A stretch of DNA of 64,000 nt, taken from Nelumbo lutea (Eukaryota > Streptophyta > Magnoliopsida > Proteales > Nelumbonaceae). The first letter of the stretch is position 1; every line of letters begins with the position of its first letter. The position numbers were made by a program, and so were the translations under genes. Below, one piece after another: positions 45,961 through 56,673 of the stretch. Below the pieces are notes generated by a model. That model was given only the letters and a program-made list of their open reading frames with translations. It did no database searches and was not told the DNA's origin. The stretch is taken from positions 52,943,655 through 53,007,654 of the forward strand of contig JAKGHH010000005.1 of NCBI GenBank assembly GCA_022828595.1. The letters run 5' to 3'.

Positions 45961-46617
45961 TTATGGGTATTGGCCACGTCCACCGCCATAGCCAGAACCA
46001 TACCCAGAGCCACTGCCATAACCGGAACCATTTCCAGAACCTCCACCGTCTCCTCCTCCTCCTCCTTGACCACTGCCATAACCTCCACCATTTGCACCTC
46101 CACCAACACCATGGCCGGATCCGCTGCCACTCCCTGAACCATATCCAGATCCACTCCCATTCCCGTTACCATACCCGCCTCCACCACCACTTCCACCGGC
46201 AGCTCCTCCGGCACCGTATCCACTTCCACTACCCGAACCATAACCGGAACCATTTCCAGATCCACGTCCAGAACCTCCACCACCGCTTCCATACCCACCA
46301 CCTGAAGCTACTCCAGATCCATAGCCGGATCCGCTTCCACTTCCGGATCCGTAGCCTGAACCACTACCAGATCCTGACCCATATCCAGAGCCACCACCCC
46401 CACCACTTCCGTATCCTCCCCCTTGTGCCCCTCCATAACCAGAACCACTTCCTGAACCATAGCCGAAACCAAATCCAGAACCTCCAGCCCCTCCCCCTCC
46501 TCCACTACCTCCACCTCCTCCACCTCCACTACCATGGCCTATAGACCTAGCAGCAGAGGAGAGCCCGAGGCTGAGTAGAACCAAGAATGCAGCAGCAACA
46601 ACTTTTGATCTAGCCAT
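45961..46617 (-). CDS. GRP-B2: intact glycine-rich protein frame with a disrupted promoter
   Basis: 218 codons, nearly identical to GRP-B: the same MARSKVVAAAFLVLLSLGLS signal peptide, the same repeat order and the same GGGRGQYP tail. The coding region has no stop or frameshift. The upstream region is wrecked. A copia element begins at 46632, 14 bases before the ATG, and displaces the TATA box to 52512-52519. The flank beyond the element has also lost 58 bases that in GRP-B (29089-29146) lie between the TATA box and the ATG, across the expected transcription start. Unless the LTR provides a promoter, this gene is probably silent, although its frame is still perfect. Confidence 0.85.
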   Translation of the reverse strand: MARSKVVAAAFLVLLSLGLSSAARSIGHGSGGGGGGGSGGGGGAGGSGFGFGYGSGSGSGYGGAQGGGYGSGGGGGSGYGSGSGSGSGYGSGSGSGSGYGSGVASGGGYGSGGGGSGRGSGNGSGYGSGSGSGYGAGGAAGGSGGGGGYGNGNGSGSGYGSGSGSGSGHGVGGGANGGGYGSGQGGGGGDGGGSGNGSGYGSGSGYGSGYGGGRGQYP

Positions 46618-46631
46618 CTTGTACTATACAA

Positions 46632-47303
46632 TGTTAGATTTTAATCTCATAAGAGATTAAATCCAATGGGTTTGATTGGTCAATTACATGAGAAATTGCA
46701 CATGTACACTTGTTTGAAAAAATCAGTTTTTCTCTTACAAAAACACAGTTTTGAACTTGTCCCACATTGAAAAATTATAAGTTTTGTTTTCAATATTTCA
46801 ATAGAAACTGATTTACACTCCTTAGAATTAGTAGATGACAGTATGGGGATTCGATACTACGCAACGCGCGCACATGCGTGCGCGCGTGTGTTTGGCACAA
46901 TGAGGCGCTTTAGAGGCGCACTTTGCACGCACGTCACGCGCACCCGCATGGCTTGCGATGGGCGGCTCTGGTTTTGCTACGTTGATGACCGTTGATCACC
47001 ATTAATGAGATCAACGGTCACGATTCGATCGGGTGTGATCAAGAGGCACAATTCAAAGTTAACAGTCACCAACTGTTAACAACTTTTTACAGTCTCACAA
47101 AAGGTTTTTTTGGAGACTCTTCAACTTTGCTAGTTGTAGATTCTCGCCCAAGGCTCTGTTGTATCCTAGGAACGAATTTGTCTATAACCCAACATCAAAC
47201 TCAGTAAAACTGAGTGGGGGCAAATAACGTTCTAAAGACAGTGTCTTCAGACACGCCTCAGAGCTTCTCCTCCTAAGTTACAATGACCCCATCTTCCCCA
47301 ACA
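46632..47303 (+). repeat. 5' LTR of the copia element
   Basis: 672 bases. Relative to the 3' LTR it lacks about 150 bases between two ACAGTC repeats, but keeps about 70 bases (ACACAGTTTTGAACTTGTCC onwards) that the 3' LTR has lost. Many substitutions lie in a CG-rich stretch near 46855-46975. Confidence 0.92.
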
Positions 47304-47324
47304 TTTTTAGAACGTTATTCTGCA

Positions 47325-48233
47325 ATGGAGGCGGAAGCAAGCATGACTTCGATCAAGATGATGAACCAAGATCTTGTTCGACTAGACCAGTTCGATAGAG
47401 CAAATTTCAGCTGATGGCAAGACAAGATGATCTTCTTTCTGACCACACTGAAGCTATATTATCTGTTGGACCTGAATCTGCAATCACTTCCTGAACCCAC
47501 TGACAAAGACTCTGAGAAACTAAAGAATGAAAGAGCAAAACGGGAAGATGACTCACTTCTGTGCCAAGGACACATACTGAATGCCTTATCAAACCGGCTC
47601 TACAACTTCTACAATGAACTTACATCTCCAAAAGAAATCTGAAAGGCCCTGGAATTCAAATACAAGGTGCAAGAAACAGGTACGAATAAGTATCTTATTG
47701 CAGAATACTTTGACTTCACCATGAATGACCATAAACCTATACTGGAGCAAGTTCATGAACTACAGTTGATAGTCAATAAAATTCGATTCCTTACCATCAT
47801 CATTCCTGAATCTTTCCAAGTGGGAGCAATCATTGCCAAACTTTCACCCTCTTGGAAGGATTACAGGAAGAAGCTTCTGCACAAGGCTGAAGAACTTACC
47901 TTGGAGCAAATTCAGCAACAACTTCGTATTGAAGAAGAGTCTCGAATTAGAGACAATAGGGATAAGACCCTGACCGGTATGCTGAACTCTAAGGTAAATT
48001 TTGTGAAAAACGGATCGAAGAATACTAACCCTGCATTACAGGTAAAGAAGAAGGATGGAAACTTCAAACAGAGCAACAATAAGAAAGGATCCTGCTATGT
48101 TTGTGGAAAGAAGGGGCATTATGCTCGAGTCTGCCGATATCAGAAAGGCGGAACCAAGTTTACAAATATGGTAGAAGATAATCTCGTGGCCATGATTACT
48201 GAAGTCAACATGGCAGAATCGTCTTCTGGTTGG
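47325..48233 (+). pseudogene. copia gag (capsid/nucleocapsid) with premature stops
   Basis: Starts at the ATG at 47325 (MEAEASMTSIKMM). It has the UBN2-like gag core (ALSNRLYNFYNELTSPKEI, QVHELQLIVNKIRF, IIAKLSPSWKDYRKKL), then a CCHC zinc knuckle CYVCGKKGHYARVC at 48092-48133, which in the family binds the element RNA. TGA stops interrupt it near 47394 and at about 47640, where related elements have Arg and Trp. The reading frame is otherwise unbroken and continues into protease. Confidence 0.88.
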
Positions 48234-50519
48234 TAGTATGATTTAGGTGCCACAGTCAATGTTTGTAAGGACAAGTCCTTATTCAAGACATATGAAGAAG
48301 TGACTGATGGACAGGAGGTACAGATGATAAACCAAACATGTGCCAAAGTTGCTGGAAGAGGCAATGTAGAGTTGAACTTCACATCCAGAAAGACACAGAC
48401 TCTCCTAAATGTTCTCCATGTTCCTGACATTAGAAAGAACTTGGTCTCAGTAAATCTTGCTTGTAAGAGGGGATTCAAAGTTGACTTTGAATCCGACAAA
48501 CTAATCATATCCAAGAATGGGATGTTTGTTGGAAAGAGATATGGTTGTAATGGTATGTTCAAATTAAGTATTAATAAAGGAAATGTTTCTGCTTATATTG
48601 TTGATTATTTCTCTTTATGGCATGATAGATTAGCATACTTGAATTTTAAATCCATAAAGAACATGATCAAACTAGGTATAATTGTTTATAGTAATGAATC
48701 AACTGGAAAATGTGAAATATGTGTAAAATCTAAAATGGCTAAGAAACCTTTCCCTAGTGTTGAGAGAAATTCTCAACTTCTAGAACTAATTCATTCTGAC
48801 ATCTGTGAACTCAATGGTGTATTAACTAGAGGAGGTAAGAGATACTTCATAACATTTATAGATGACTTTTCTAGGTACACCTATGTCTATCTTATGAGAA
48901 CTAAGGATGAAGCCTTTGACATGTTTAAACTATATAAGACTGAAGTTGAAAATCAACTAGAAAAGAAAATTAAAATCCTTAGAAGTGATAGGGGTGCTGA
49001 ATACTTTAAAAATGAGTTTAATTCTTTCTGTGAAGAATTTGGAATAATACATCAGTGGTCTGCTCCCTATACCCCTAAGCAGAATGGCCTGACTGAAAGA
49101 AAAAATAGAACACTTACAGAAATGATAAACTGCATGTTGTTAAAAGATAATGCACCATTAAACCTGTGGAGGGAAGCACTCCTAACAGCTTGTCATTTAC
49201 ATAACAGAATTGTTTCTAGAGTTAATAACAAATGCCCATATGAATTATGGACATGAAGAAAACCTAATTTAGCATATCTAAAAGTGCGGGGGTGCTTAGC
49301 ATATTATAGAGTTCCAGATCCTAAAAGAACCAAATTAGGACTCAGAACTAAAAAAAGTATGTCTGTTGGATATGCAGAACATAGCAAGGCCTATAGGCTT
49401 TTAGACTTAGAGTCCAACATAATAATTGAAACTAGAGATGTTGATTTCTTTGAAAATAAACTATGTTCTGAACCTGTAGAAAATGAATCCACAGGAAATG
49501 ACAGAGAAACTCAGATCTCAATACTTGTTGATAATAATGAGACTGAAAGAAGAAATGACACAACTTTAACACCTACAACAGGACTTAGAAGAAGTCAAAA
49601 ACAAAGAACAGAGAAACACTTAGGTTCAGATTTTATCTCTACTCAGTCAATTGTATTTTTGGTTGAGGCTGATAGAGAGAAGATTTTAAATAAAATACCC
49701 ATTGTCCTAAACATTGAAAATGATCCAAAAACCTATAGTGAGGCCATGACCTCTAGAGATGCTACATTTTGGAAGAAAGCTATAAATGATGAAATTGATT
49801 CAATAATGTCAAATAACACATGAGTACTAGTAGATCTGCCTCCAGGATCAAAACCAATAAAATGTAAATGGGTGTTTAGAAAAAAATACAACACTAATGG
49901 AACTGTGCAAACTTTTAAGGTTAGATTGGTAGCCAAAGGATTTAGTCAAAAGGAAGGGATTGATTATTTTGACACCTATGCACCAGTGGCTAGAACAACT
50001 TCTATTAGAACACTTATAGCATTAGCATCCATTTATCACTTATCTGTTCACCAAATGGATGTTAAAACTGCTTTCTTAAATGGTGATTTAAATGAAGAGG
50101 TTTACATGGAACAACCAGAATGATTTGTTCTTCCTAGAAACGAGAAGAAAGTCTGTAAACTGGTTAAATCACTATATGGGTTAAAACAAACACCTAAACA
50201 GTGGCACGAGAAATTTGATTCTTGCATTCAAGCTTTTGGTTTTAAACATAATAGTGCTGATAGATGCATCTACTCAAAATTCACTGAAAATTATGGAGTA
50301 ATTGCGTGTCTTTATGTGGATGATATGCTTATTGTGGGTACAAATATGGTTGGCATAAATGAAACTAAAAACTACTTATCCTCTATTTTCAAGATGAAAG
50401 ATTTAGGAGAAGTAGATACCGTCTTGGGAATAAAAGTTAAAAAGCATAGTAGGGGCTATGCACTAAGCCAATCACATTATATTGAGAAAGTACTTGAGAA
50501 ATTTAAGCATTTGCAGTAA
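48234..50519 (+). pseudogene. copia pol: protease, integrase, reverse transcriptase, with stops
   Basis: Same frame as gag. The protease begins after a TAG at 48234, and its catalytic motif reads DLGAT instead of DSGAT. The integrase has the pre-integrase region (LWHDRLAYLNF, where the second zinc-binding His is Tyr), then catalytic-core landmarks HSDICEL, LRSDRGAEYF and KQNGLTERKNRT. A TGA near 49254 follows YELWT. The reverse transcriptase includes KCKWVFRKKY, QMDVKTAFLNGDL and the catalytic YVDDM at about 50316-50330, with TGA stops at 49821 and 50121. The frame ends at 50519, where about 180 bases usual for the family are missing before RNase H. Confidence 0.9.
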
Positions 50520-50539
50520 ATAAACTCAGTTGGTTTACA

Positions 50540-51118
50540 AATAATCCTGGTGCAGAGCACTAGAAGGCAATTGGGAGAGTTCTTGGGTATCTCAAGAGAA
50601 CCCTGGAACTTGGCTTGTTTTATTATGATTATCTAGCTGTACTAGAAGGGTACACTGATGCAAGTTGGATTACCGGTAATGGAGATAACAAGTCCACATC
50701 TGGATGAATTTTTGTCCTTGGTGGGGGTGTGATCTCTTGGGCATCCAAGAGACAAACTTGTATATCTCACTCGACCATGGAATCCGAATTCATAGCCTTA
50801 GCAGCTGTTAGAAAAGATGCTGAATGAATTAGGAATTTATTATTGGATATAAAACTTTGGCCTAGTCCTATGCCTCAAATTTTCATTTATTGTGATTGTG
50901 AGGCAACTCTGTCAAGGGCCTACAGTGGTACCTACAATGGTAAGTCCAAACATATAAGTCTGGGACATGAATTTGTTAGGCAACTGATTCAAGATGGAGT
51001 CATCACTATAACCTATGTGAGGTCAAGTAAAAACTTGGCTGATCCTCTTACCAAGGGTTTAGCCAGAGAATTGGTAAGAATGACAACCAAAGAGATGGGA
51101 TTAAAACCCTTTACTTAG
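50540..51118 (+). pseudogene. copia RNase H, shifted frame after a deletion
   Basis: Resumes in another frame with EGYTDASWITGNGDNKSTSG, then [21 protein letters not shown] and ADPLTKGL, typical of the copia RNase H tail. The last stretch (50843-51118) is open to the natural stop. TGA codons stand where related elements have Trp (after KSTSG and after AAVRKDAE). The 51119-51660 stretch is the untranslated tail of the element and has no frame. Confidence 0.85.
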
Positions 51119-51664
51119 TCACCTGTAATGGTAACCCACCCTAAACTGAAAATCCATCAGTATTGGGTTTAATGGGTAACAACAAGTTACAACAATGTGA
51201 CTGATGTGACTGTTGACACTGACATTGAGAAATTTTCCATCACAACATAAACAGTGCTGTCCGTTATGATGAGAGATTGAGATAAACTCTTAATGAAGTT
51301 CTGAAATGTGTCAAATAACGGAGCACATAGTGGAGCTTCACCTATGTGAACATAGAAGTGGTGCCGCTTCTCATGAGGGTTTGGGTTTGCTCTCGGGATT
51401 GTTCATGAAACCAAGAAAGAAGCACATGGCCATAACAGTGCTGAGCAAAAATTGAAACTCTTGCAGAGACTGAACATTTTTATGTGTATAGGTGTCTCTG
51501 GTCTGTCTTGAGAGTAGTTAGTTTAAGGTCTTACCACCAATAACTTTGACAAGGCTCTGAGATAACTATACTAACAATAGGTTTAAGTTGATAAACAACT
51601 TTTGTATGCATAACTGTGTCATAGTAGTTTGGATTGAGAGAGAACTATGTAATTGATCAATCAA

Positions 51665-51673
51665 TGTGGGGGA
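51665..51673 (+). promoter_or_regulatory. Polypurine tract of the copia element
   Basis: GTGGGGGA immediately before the 3' LTR (TGTTGG at 51675), the usual primer site for plus-strand DNA in LTR elements. Confidence 0.8.
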
Positions 51674-51674
51674 T

Positions 51675-52464
51675 TGTTGGATTTTAATCTCATAAGAGAT
51701 TAAATCCAATGGGTTTGATTGATCAATTACATGAGAAATTGCACCTGTACACTTGTTTGAAAAAATCAGTTTTTCTCTTACAAAAACCTAGTTTTAATAA
51801 AAGCTGATTTACACTCCTTAGAATTAGTAGAGGAGAGTATGGGGATTCGATACCCCGCAATGCGCTTGCACGCATGTGCGCGCGTGTGTGTGGCGCAATG
51901 AGGCACTTTAGAGGCACACTTTGTTCGCACATCGCGCGCACCCGCGTGGCTTGCGATGGGCGGCTCTGGTTTTGGTACGTTGATGACCGTTGATCACCAT
52001 TGATGAGATCAACGGTCACGATTCGATCGGGTGTGATCAAGAGGCACAATTCAAAGTTAACAGTCACCAACTGTTAACAACTTTTTAAACAGTCACAATG
52101 GTTGAAATTGTGACTGTTCAAGGTGCCTTCTCTAAACCAGTACCTACCTTTTCCTCATACCTCTTCACAAGTTATTTAAGGAGAGTGAATCAGACTCCAA
52201 AACACACAATTTCGAAATTCACTATCTCTCTCTCTCAGTCCGGTCTGCTACAGTCTCACAGAAGGTTTCTTTGGAGACTCTTCAACTTTGCTGGTTGCAG
52301 ATTCTCGCCCAAGGCTCTGTTGTATCCTGGGAACGAATTTGCCTGTAACCCAACAGCAAACTCAATAAAACTGAATGGGGGAAAATAACGTTCTAAAGAC
52401 AATGTCTTCAGACGCGCCTCAAAACTTCTCCTCCTAAATTATAGTGACTCCAATTTCCCCAACA
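51675..52464 (+). repeat. 3' LTR of the copia element
   Basis: 790 bases, TGTTGG to CCAACA. It contains the ~150-base segment missing from the 5' LTR (about 52093-52245, including a CTATCTCTCTCTCTCAG run) and lacks the ~70-base segment noted there. Its start matches the solo LTRs in psi1. Confidence 0.92.
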
Positions 52465-52892
52465 TACAAGATATATATGGAGAAATGGGATAACTCATTG
52501 TAATGACAAGGTATTTATAGACAAAGTTTGGAAGCACGTCAAGGTGGCCAAGGACACAATGGAATAGCACGTCTATCCTTGACTCGAAGGTGTCCCAATA
52601 TTAATTGTTTACGACTTTTCCGTGTGGTTGGATGCCAACTATCTATCCAATATCCATTTTTGTTTTGTTTTATTTGGGTGATGGCTAGCCGCTAGCGGGT
52701 CAGCAGAATCCAGAAGAGGAAGAAGATTAGAAACCCCAGCAAACCATATATGATTATGAAAAATGGAAAGAAACAGCATGCATGAGAGTAATTCCTCCGC
52801 CTGTCTCATGGGCCTCACCAACTCCATGTCTCCATGCTTGTTACAGATGGCTTGGCCGTGTTGAAATTTAAACAAAGTGTCCGACCATGTAT
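52465..52892 (-). promoter_or_regulatory. Detached promoter of GRP-B2
   Basis: Continues the GRP-B upstream sequence after the copia insertion: ACAAGATATATATGGAGAAA, then GGGATAACTCA joined directly to TTGTAATGAC. GRP-B has 58 further bases at that joint. The GTGTCCCAATATTAATTGTT motif and the CTCATGGGCCTCACCAACTC block are kept, with several more substitutions than in the coding region. Confidence 0.85.
52512..52519 (-). promoter_or_regulatory. TATA box of GRP-B2, separated from its gene
   Basis: TATAAATA on the minus strand, unchanged in sequence but now 5.9 kb from the ATG at 46617. Any transcript from here would enter the 3' LTR of the copia element antisense. Confidence 0.85.
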
Positions 52893-54030
52893 AAAGTACA
52901 CGATGAGTGGTTCCTGATGAAATGCTATACGATGAGTGGTCTCATCGTATCAAAGTACACGATAATATTGCACGCACACCAATTCACCAACCACACATAT
53001 ATCTCAAACGACGACGACGTCTCTCAGAATTAATGCACAGATATCGATTCACCAGTTCACCATTAACTATATTATAATGTTAGTGGTTCTTGGTTCCTGT
53101 TCTAAGTCTCATGGCGCCAACTTCGGGCCTTGTACCGAGATTTAGAACTGCTCGCGTGGGCTTCGGATTCAACTTTACATTGTATTGGGTTCAGGTTTCA
53201 GGTCAGATTAATTAGAATTTTGCAATGTTTTAAAATTTGATATGGAATCGGATTGGTTTTGGGATCATTGGTTCGACCGTTTGATTTGAATAGTTGGTTC
53301 ATTTCAAATTAAAAAAAATCAAATAATTAAAAAATAATTAAATTTAAAGGCCAAAAATTATTATTCACGTCGAATGAGTTAACGATTCAATTTTCTTGGG
53401 TCAATGGGTCGTTGGCCAAGTTATACTGGTTGTCTAAATGATTTTTATGCCAAATGATCTGAGTGTCTAGGTCAATAAAGATTCTAAAACACTAAAATTT
53501 TGACAAAAGTTGAGTTTGATCAATGAAAATAGGTCTATTGAGAGTCCGACCAGGCCTGAATTGATCTAATGCCCAATGGACACATATAATCCAACTCAAG
53601 CCCCTTTTGATCCTTTCAGACAATGTTGTGAGACTAGGGCTGGACTAAAAACCAAAATGTTGCTCCATGAATCAGAGTTTTTGGGTTAATCATGCAATTA
53701 ATTTGCTCAACTTGTAAAAAATGTCATTTAACTGAAACCCACATTCATGGATTTAATGGTTCAACCATCCAATCCGGTTTGATTCTTCCAACACTAGCAT
53801 CAAATATATTCTCTTCTAATTTTCTGCCCTGTCAGCCCTATGGAACAATAGCCTATAGTTAGAATAAATCTACCAAGGACCCAGAATAAAAACCGGACCC
53901 AAGGGTCTGTGATTTTAGACCCATAACCAAATCAGTCGGTTTGTAGCACAATTGGGTATAATTTGATGGGCCCGATTATAATAAACCTACTAAAAATATT
54001 TTATATATATATATATATTATCAATTTATT

Positions 54031-54072
<42 letters not shown>

Positions 54073-54094
54073 CTTCTCGACCCATGGTTGGGAC
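52893..54094. other. Intergenic repeat-like DNA
   Basis: About 53222-53500 has ends similar to the MITE family at 31779 (TTTTAAAATT / complement). About 53530-53640 resembles 35600-35760 (GAGAGTCCGACCAGGCCTGA). A (TA)n microsatellite is at 54000-54070. No gene is visible. Confidence 0.5.
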
Positions 54095-55035
54095 CATGAC
54101 TTCTACATTGGCTTTCTATTCATTTGAATGACATCCTATCCGATTCTTCTGTTGATAGGACTCGACAAAAAGATTTAGAGTACATTGGCTTTCCATTTGG
54201 ATTTTAATCCTCTATTTTGAGTCTGGATCTCGTGTCAATAATTACGTTCTCACATCTTTACAACCTGATCTAACATTGCACATTTCATACATGGTTGGTC
54301 CCAGTTGTATGGTGGCTCCTAATCTCATAAGAAGATGTGCAAGATGATGTTGGAAGGGTGTTGACATGTGTTGTGTTGGAAGGAGATCCCAATTACTTCA
54401 AAATGAATCCCGATGCTCCCCACAGAGCACTCTTCATACGTATCGATCCCAATACATTTCTGCTGTACAATTTAAACATCTTTCATGCTTGTGTGCAAGG
54501 TATAAATCCGAATCGGACAACAAACCAATTAGGGGTCTAGTTCTCGGGCTGAACGGTCCAATTGTTTGAATCGAATGGATGGCCTGTTCTGAAAAAGAAA
54601 TAAAAAACAGCCAAACCTTTGGATGGTTGAACGGTTTGAACAATTCAACTGCCTGGGTCTACGATTTGCTTACCAAATCAACGGGTTATAGCAAAATAAT
54701 AGTTTTTGAATAAAATAGAACCGTTACCTCCCTGGTTTTTCCAGTCCGATCCGGTTTTGAAAACCATACTTGTATGCTATCATTGAAGAGATGCACTCTC
54801 AATACACAGATGTAGCATGAGGTTAGTGGGGAATACCCCGTAGAGGACCTGAGTTCCTTCGAAACACTTAAAAGACACCCACCTATCTCATCTTGTTTAA
54901 TCTTCAATCTACAACTTCCGCGTCCGATGGGATAGCTCTGAAACTGATCATTCAACATATAGACTTCCAAGTTCCAAGTTATCTGACCCAAATCTAGTTC
55001 AACGTGGTGTCGCGGAAACCTAAATGATCGATAAT
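54095..55035. repeat. Conserved intergenic block a, copy 6, split by insertions
   Basis: The left half (CATGACTTCTACATTGGCTT, about 54095-54230) and the right half (ACAACTTCCGCGTCCGATGG, CTGATCATTCAACATATAGA, about 54910-55035) are separated by hairpin-like and MITE sequence. Confidence 0.6.
54500..54765. mobile_element. MITE related to 31779
   Basis: Shares TTTGAATCGAATGGATGGCC and AAAAACAGCCAAA with 31779-32054 and ends CCGGTTTTGAAAACC. The left end is imprecise. It sits between two weakly complementary segments (54408-54480 and 54780-54850) that may be a hairpin element it entered. Confidence 0.5.
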
Positions 55036-55097
55036 GGGTAGAGAAAATTGAGTATATATCTAGGATAGTCTAGAATAACAATTTGAGATGCTGGAGA

Positions 55098-55270
55098 TTT
55101 AGACTTTGTTGCGTGATAACGACCACTCTTCACGTACATTTAGACAAATTTCTAACCATTTACTTTGTTGACTGGTATAATTCAAACACCAGATTTGGCA
55201 CGCACTTCATTTCACCTATCTCGTCACATTACGCACAAATTGGACTCACACCGATTCACCAATCAACCAT
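55098..55270. repeat. Conserved intergenic block b, copy 5
   Basis: Contains TTTAGACTTTGTTGCGTGAT and CACCGATTCACCAATCAACC. Non-coding. Confidence 0.65.
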
Positions 55271-55439
55271 ATTAAAATGGGAGAATGACGGTCATAAGTA
55301 CATGATATTGAGTACATGTCTTTGACTCTTAATTTGTTTAATACGTAAAATTCCGCATTTCATGCAACTTGGAATTATTATAGAATTGACTGACCTCTTT
55401 ATTTATTCGCACTCTTTGTTATAATAAATAAAGGGAATA

Positions 55440-55600
55440 TTCCAATTTAATACCTTGAACTTTGCGATAGTGTTAAGTTAGTATCCGACCTTTAAAGGTG
55501 TCATTAAACTTTCAAAAAATGTTAAATTGGTCCCTATCTTAATCGATTGTTCAATTATTTATTTAAAATCTTAAAACTATCCTTCAAAAGAATATATTGT
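55440..55600. mobile_element. Fragment of the long-TIR Mutator-like MITE family
   Basis: AATACCTTGAACTTTGCGAT and TTAAATTGGTCCCTATCTTA resemble the left arm of the copies at 7936 and 16040. The right arm is missing. Confidence 0.45.
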
Positions 55601-56673
55601 TTCTTATCTTCTACCTTGTGATTAAACTGATTGAGATTAACAAGAGAAAAAAAATACATATTTTCAGACAGAATCCCTAACTCACCGTGACATCGAAACA
55701 GAGAAAGAAAAATAAATTTTATCCAAAAAAATGATTTGTATACAAAATTTGTCAATCGTGCTTCCTTTTGATTTAAGAGAAAAGGATGGGATTTATTGCA
55801 TATTTAGGGTTTCAACTTTCAGCAAAATATCTGCAATGGAGAAAAAGAAAACGAGAGAGCTATTACATGAGGAGGGATGTCAAACAGACATGGGACAGAG
55901 GTTGCCATGTCATTGAGTTAATAGGAAGGACAGTAAAATGTGGGTGAGTAAGAAATTTAGCTCTACTCTATGACTGTGGATTCTTTGTTAGGTTTATATT
56001 AGGATCCTACACGCCTTTCTTTTGAGGCATTAATTACTTTTTCTGGGAGCACACTATCCACCTACCAATCCATCCTCTCAACAAAGTTATATCAAGAATT
56101 TATTGATAATGACAAATATGATAGTTAAAATTCAAGTTGTAATTAATAACAATGGAGATTGGATAAGCATTCTCTATTCGAGTCAACTGAATCTGTTCAG
56201 ATAAAAGTTTGAGCTTGGACATTAACTCATTTCTTACACGGGAAATTAAGGCTTCTTAGAGCTTATCCCAAACATGTTGAGTCCGAGTATGTTTTCTTTT
56301 CTTCCCTTCACTCCGTTACAAGAAACAGTAATAAAGGAGTATCGTTCATGAGTTTTCTTTACTTTTGTTCTCTCCATTCAGCACAGCCAATTTGTACACA
56401 GTCTTATATGCATCATAAGAACAAAGAAATGAGAATCGAAAGAGATCTTACTTAATTTATTCTTAATACACATTGGAAACACAAGTACATGCAGGATTAC
56501 ATGCATATGATCACAATCCGTTGTTGTCTTCTCCCTTTCATACATGATACGCCCATAGGGCAAGAGAAGAACAGCAACGGTTGTTTTATTACAGGTAGAA
56601 GACAAAGTTAGTTCATCTTAGAGAGAGAGAGAGAGAAGAGAGGGGGTTGTATAGCATCTCATAGCTAGGTCCT
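55601..56673. other. 3' flank of GRP-C2 and unassigned DNA
   Basis: From about 56280 it matches the GRP-C 3' flank (38030 onwards) closely, including the (GA)n run at 56622-56640. The minus-strand frame at 56378-56605 is conserved with 38140-38367 only through the duplication. Earlier sequence shows nothing. Confidence 0.55.

Larger units (their letters stand above)
46632..52464 (+). mobile_element. Copia (Ty1) LTR retrotransposon, structurally complete but inactive
   Basis: The element runs from TGTTAG to CCAACA with target duplication TACAA (46627-46631 and 52465-52469). The intact GRP-B sequence at the same place (CATACAAGATATATATGG) shows the empty site. The order is 5' LTR, gag, protease, integrase, reverse transcriptase, RNase H, polypurine tract, 3' LTR, that is, the copia order with integrase before reverse transcriptase. 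Multiple stops and an internal deletion make it non-autonomous. It reads on the plus strand, opposite to the GRP gene it blocks. Confidence 0.95.
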
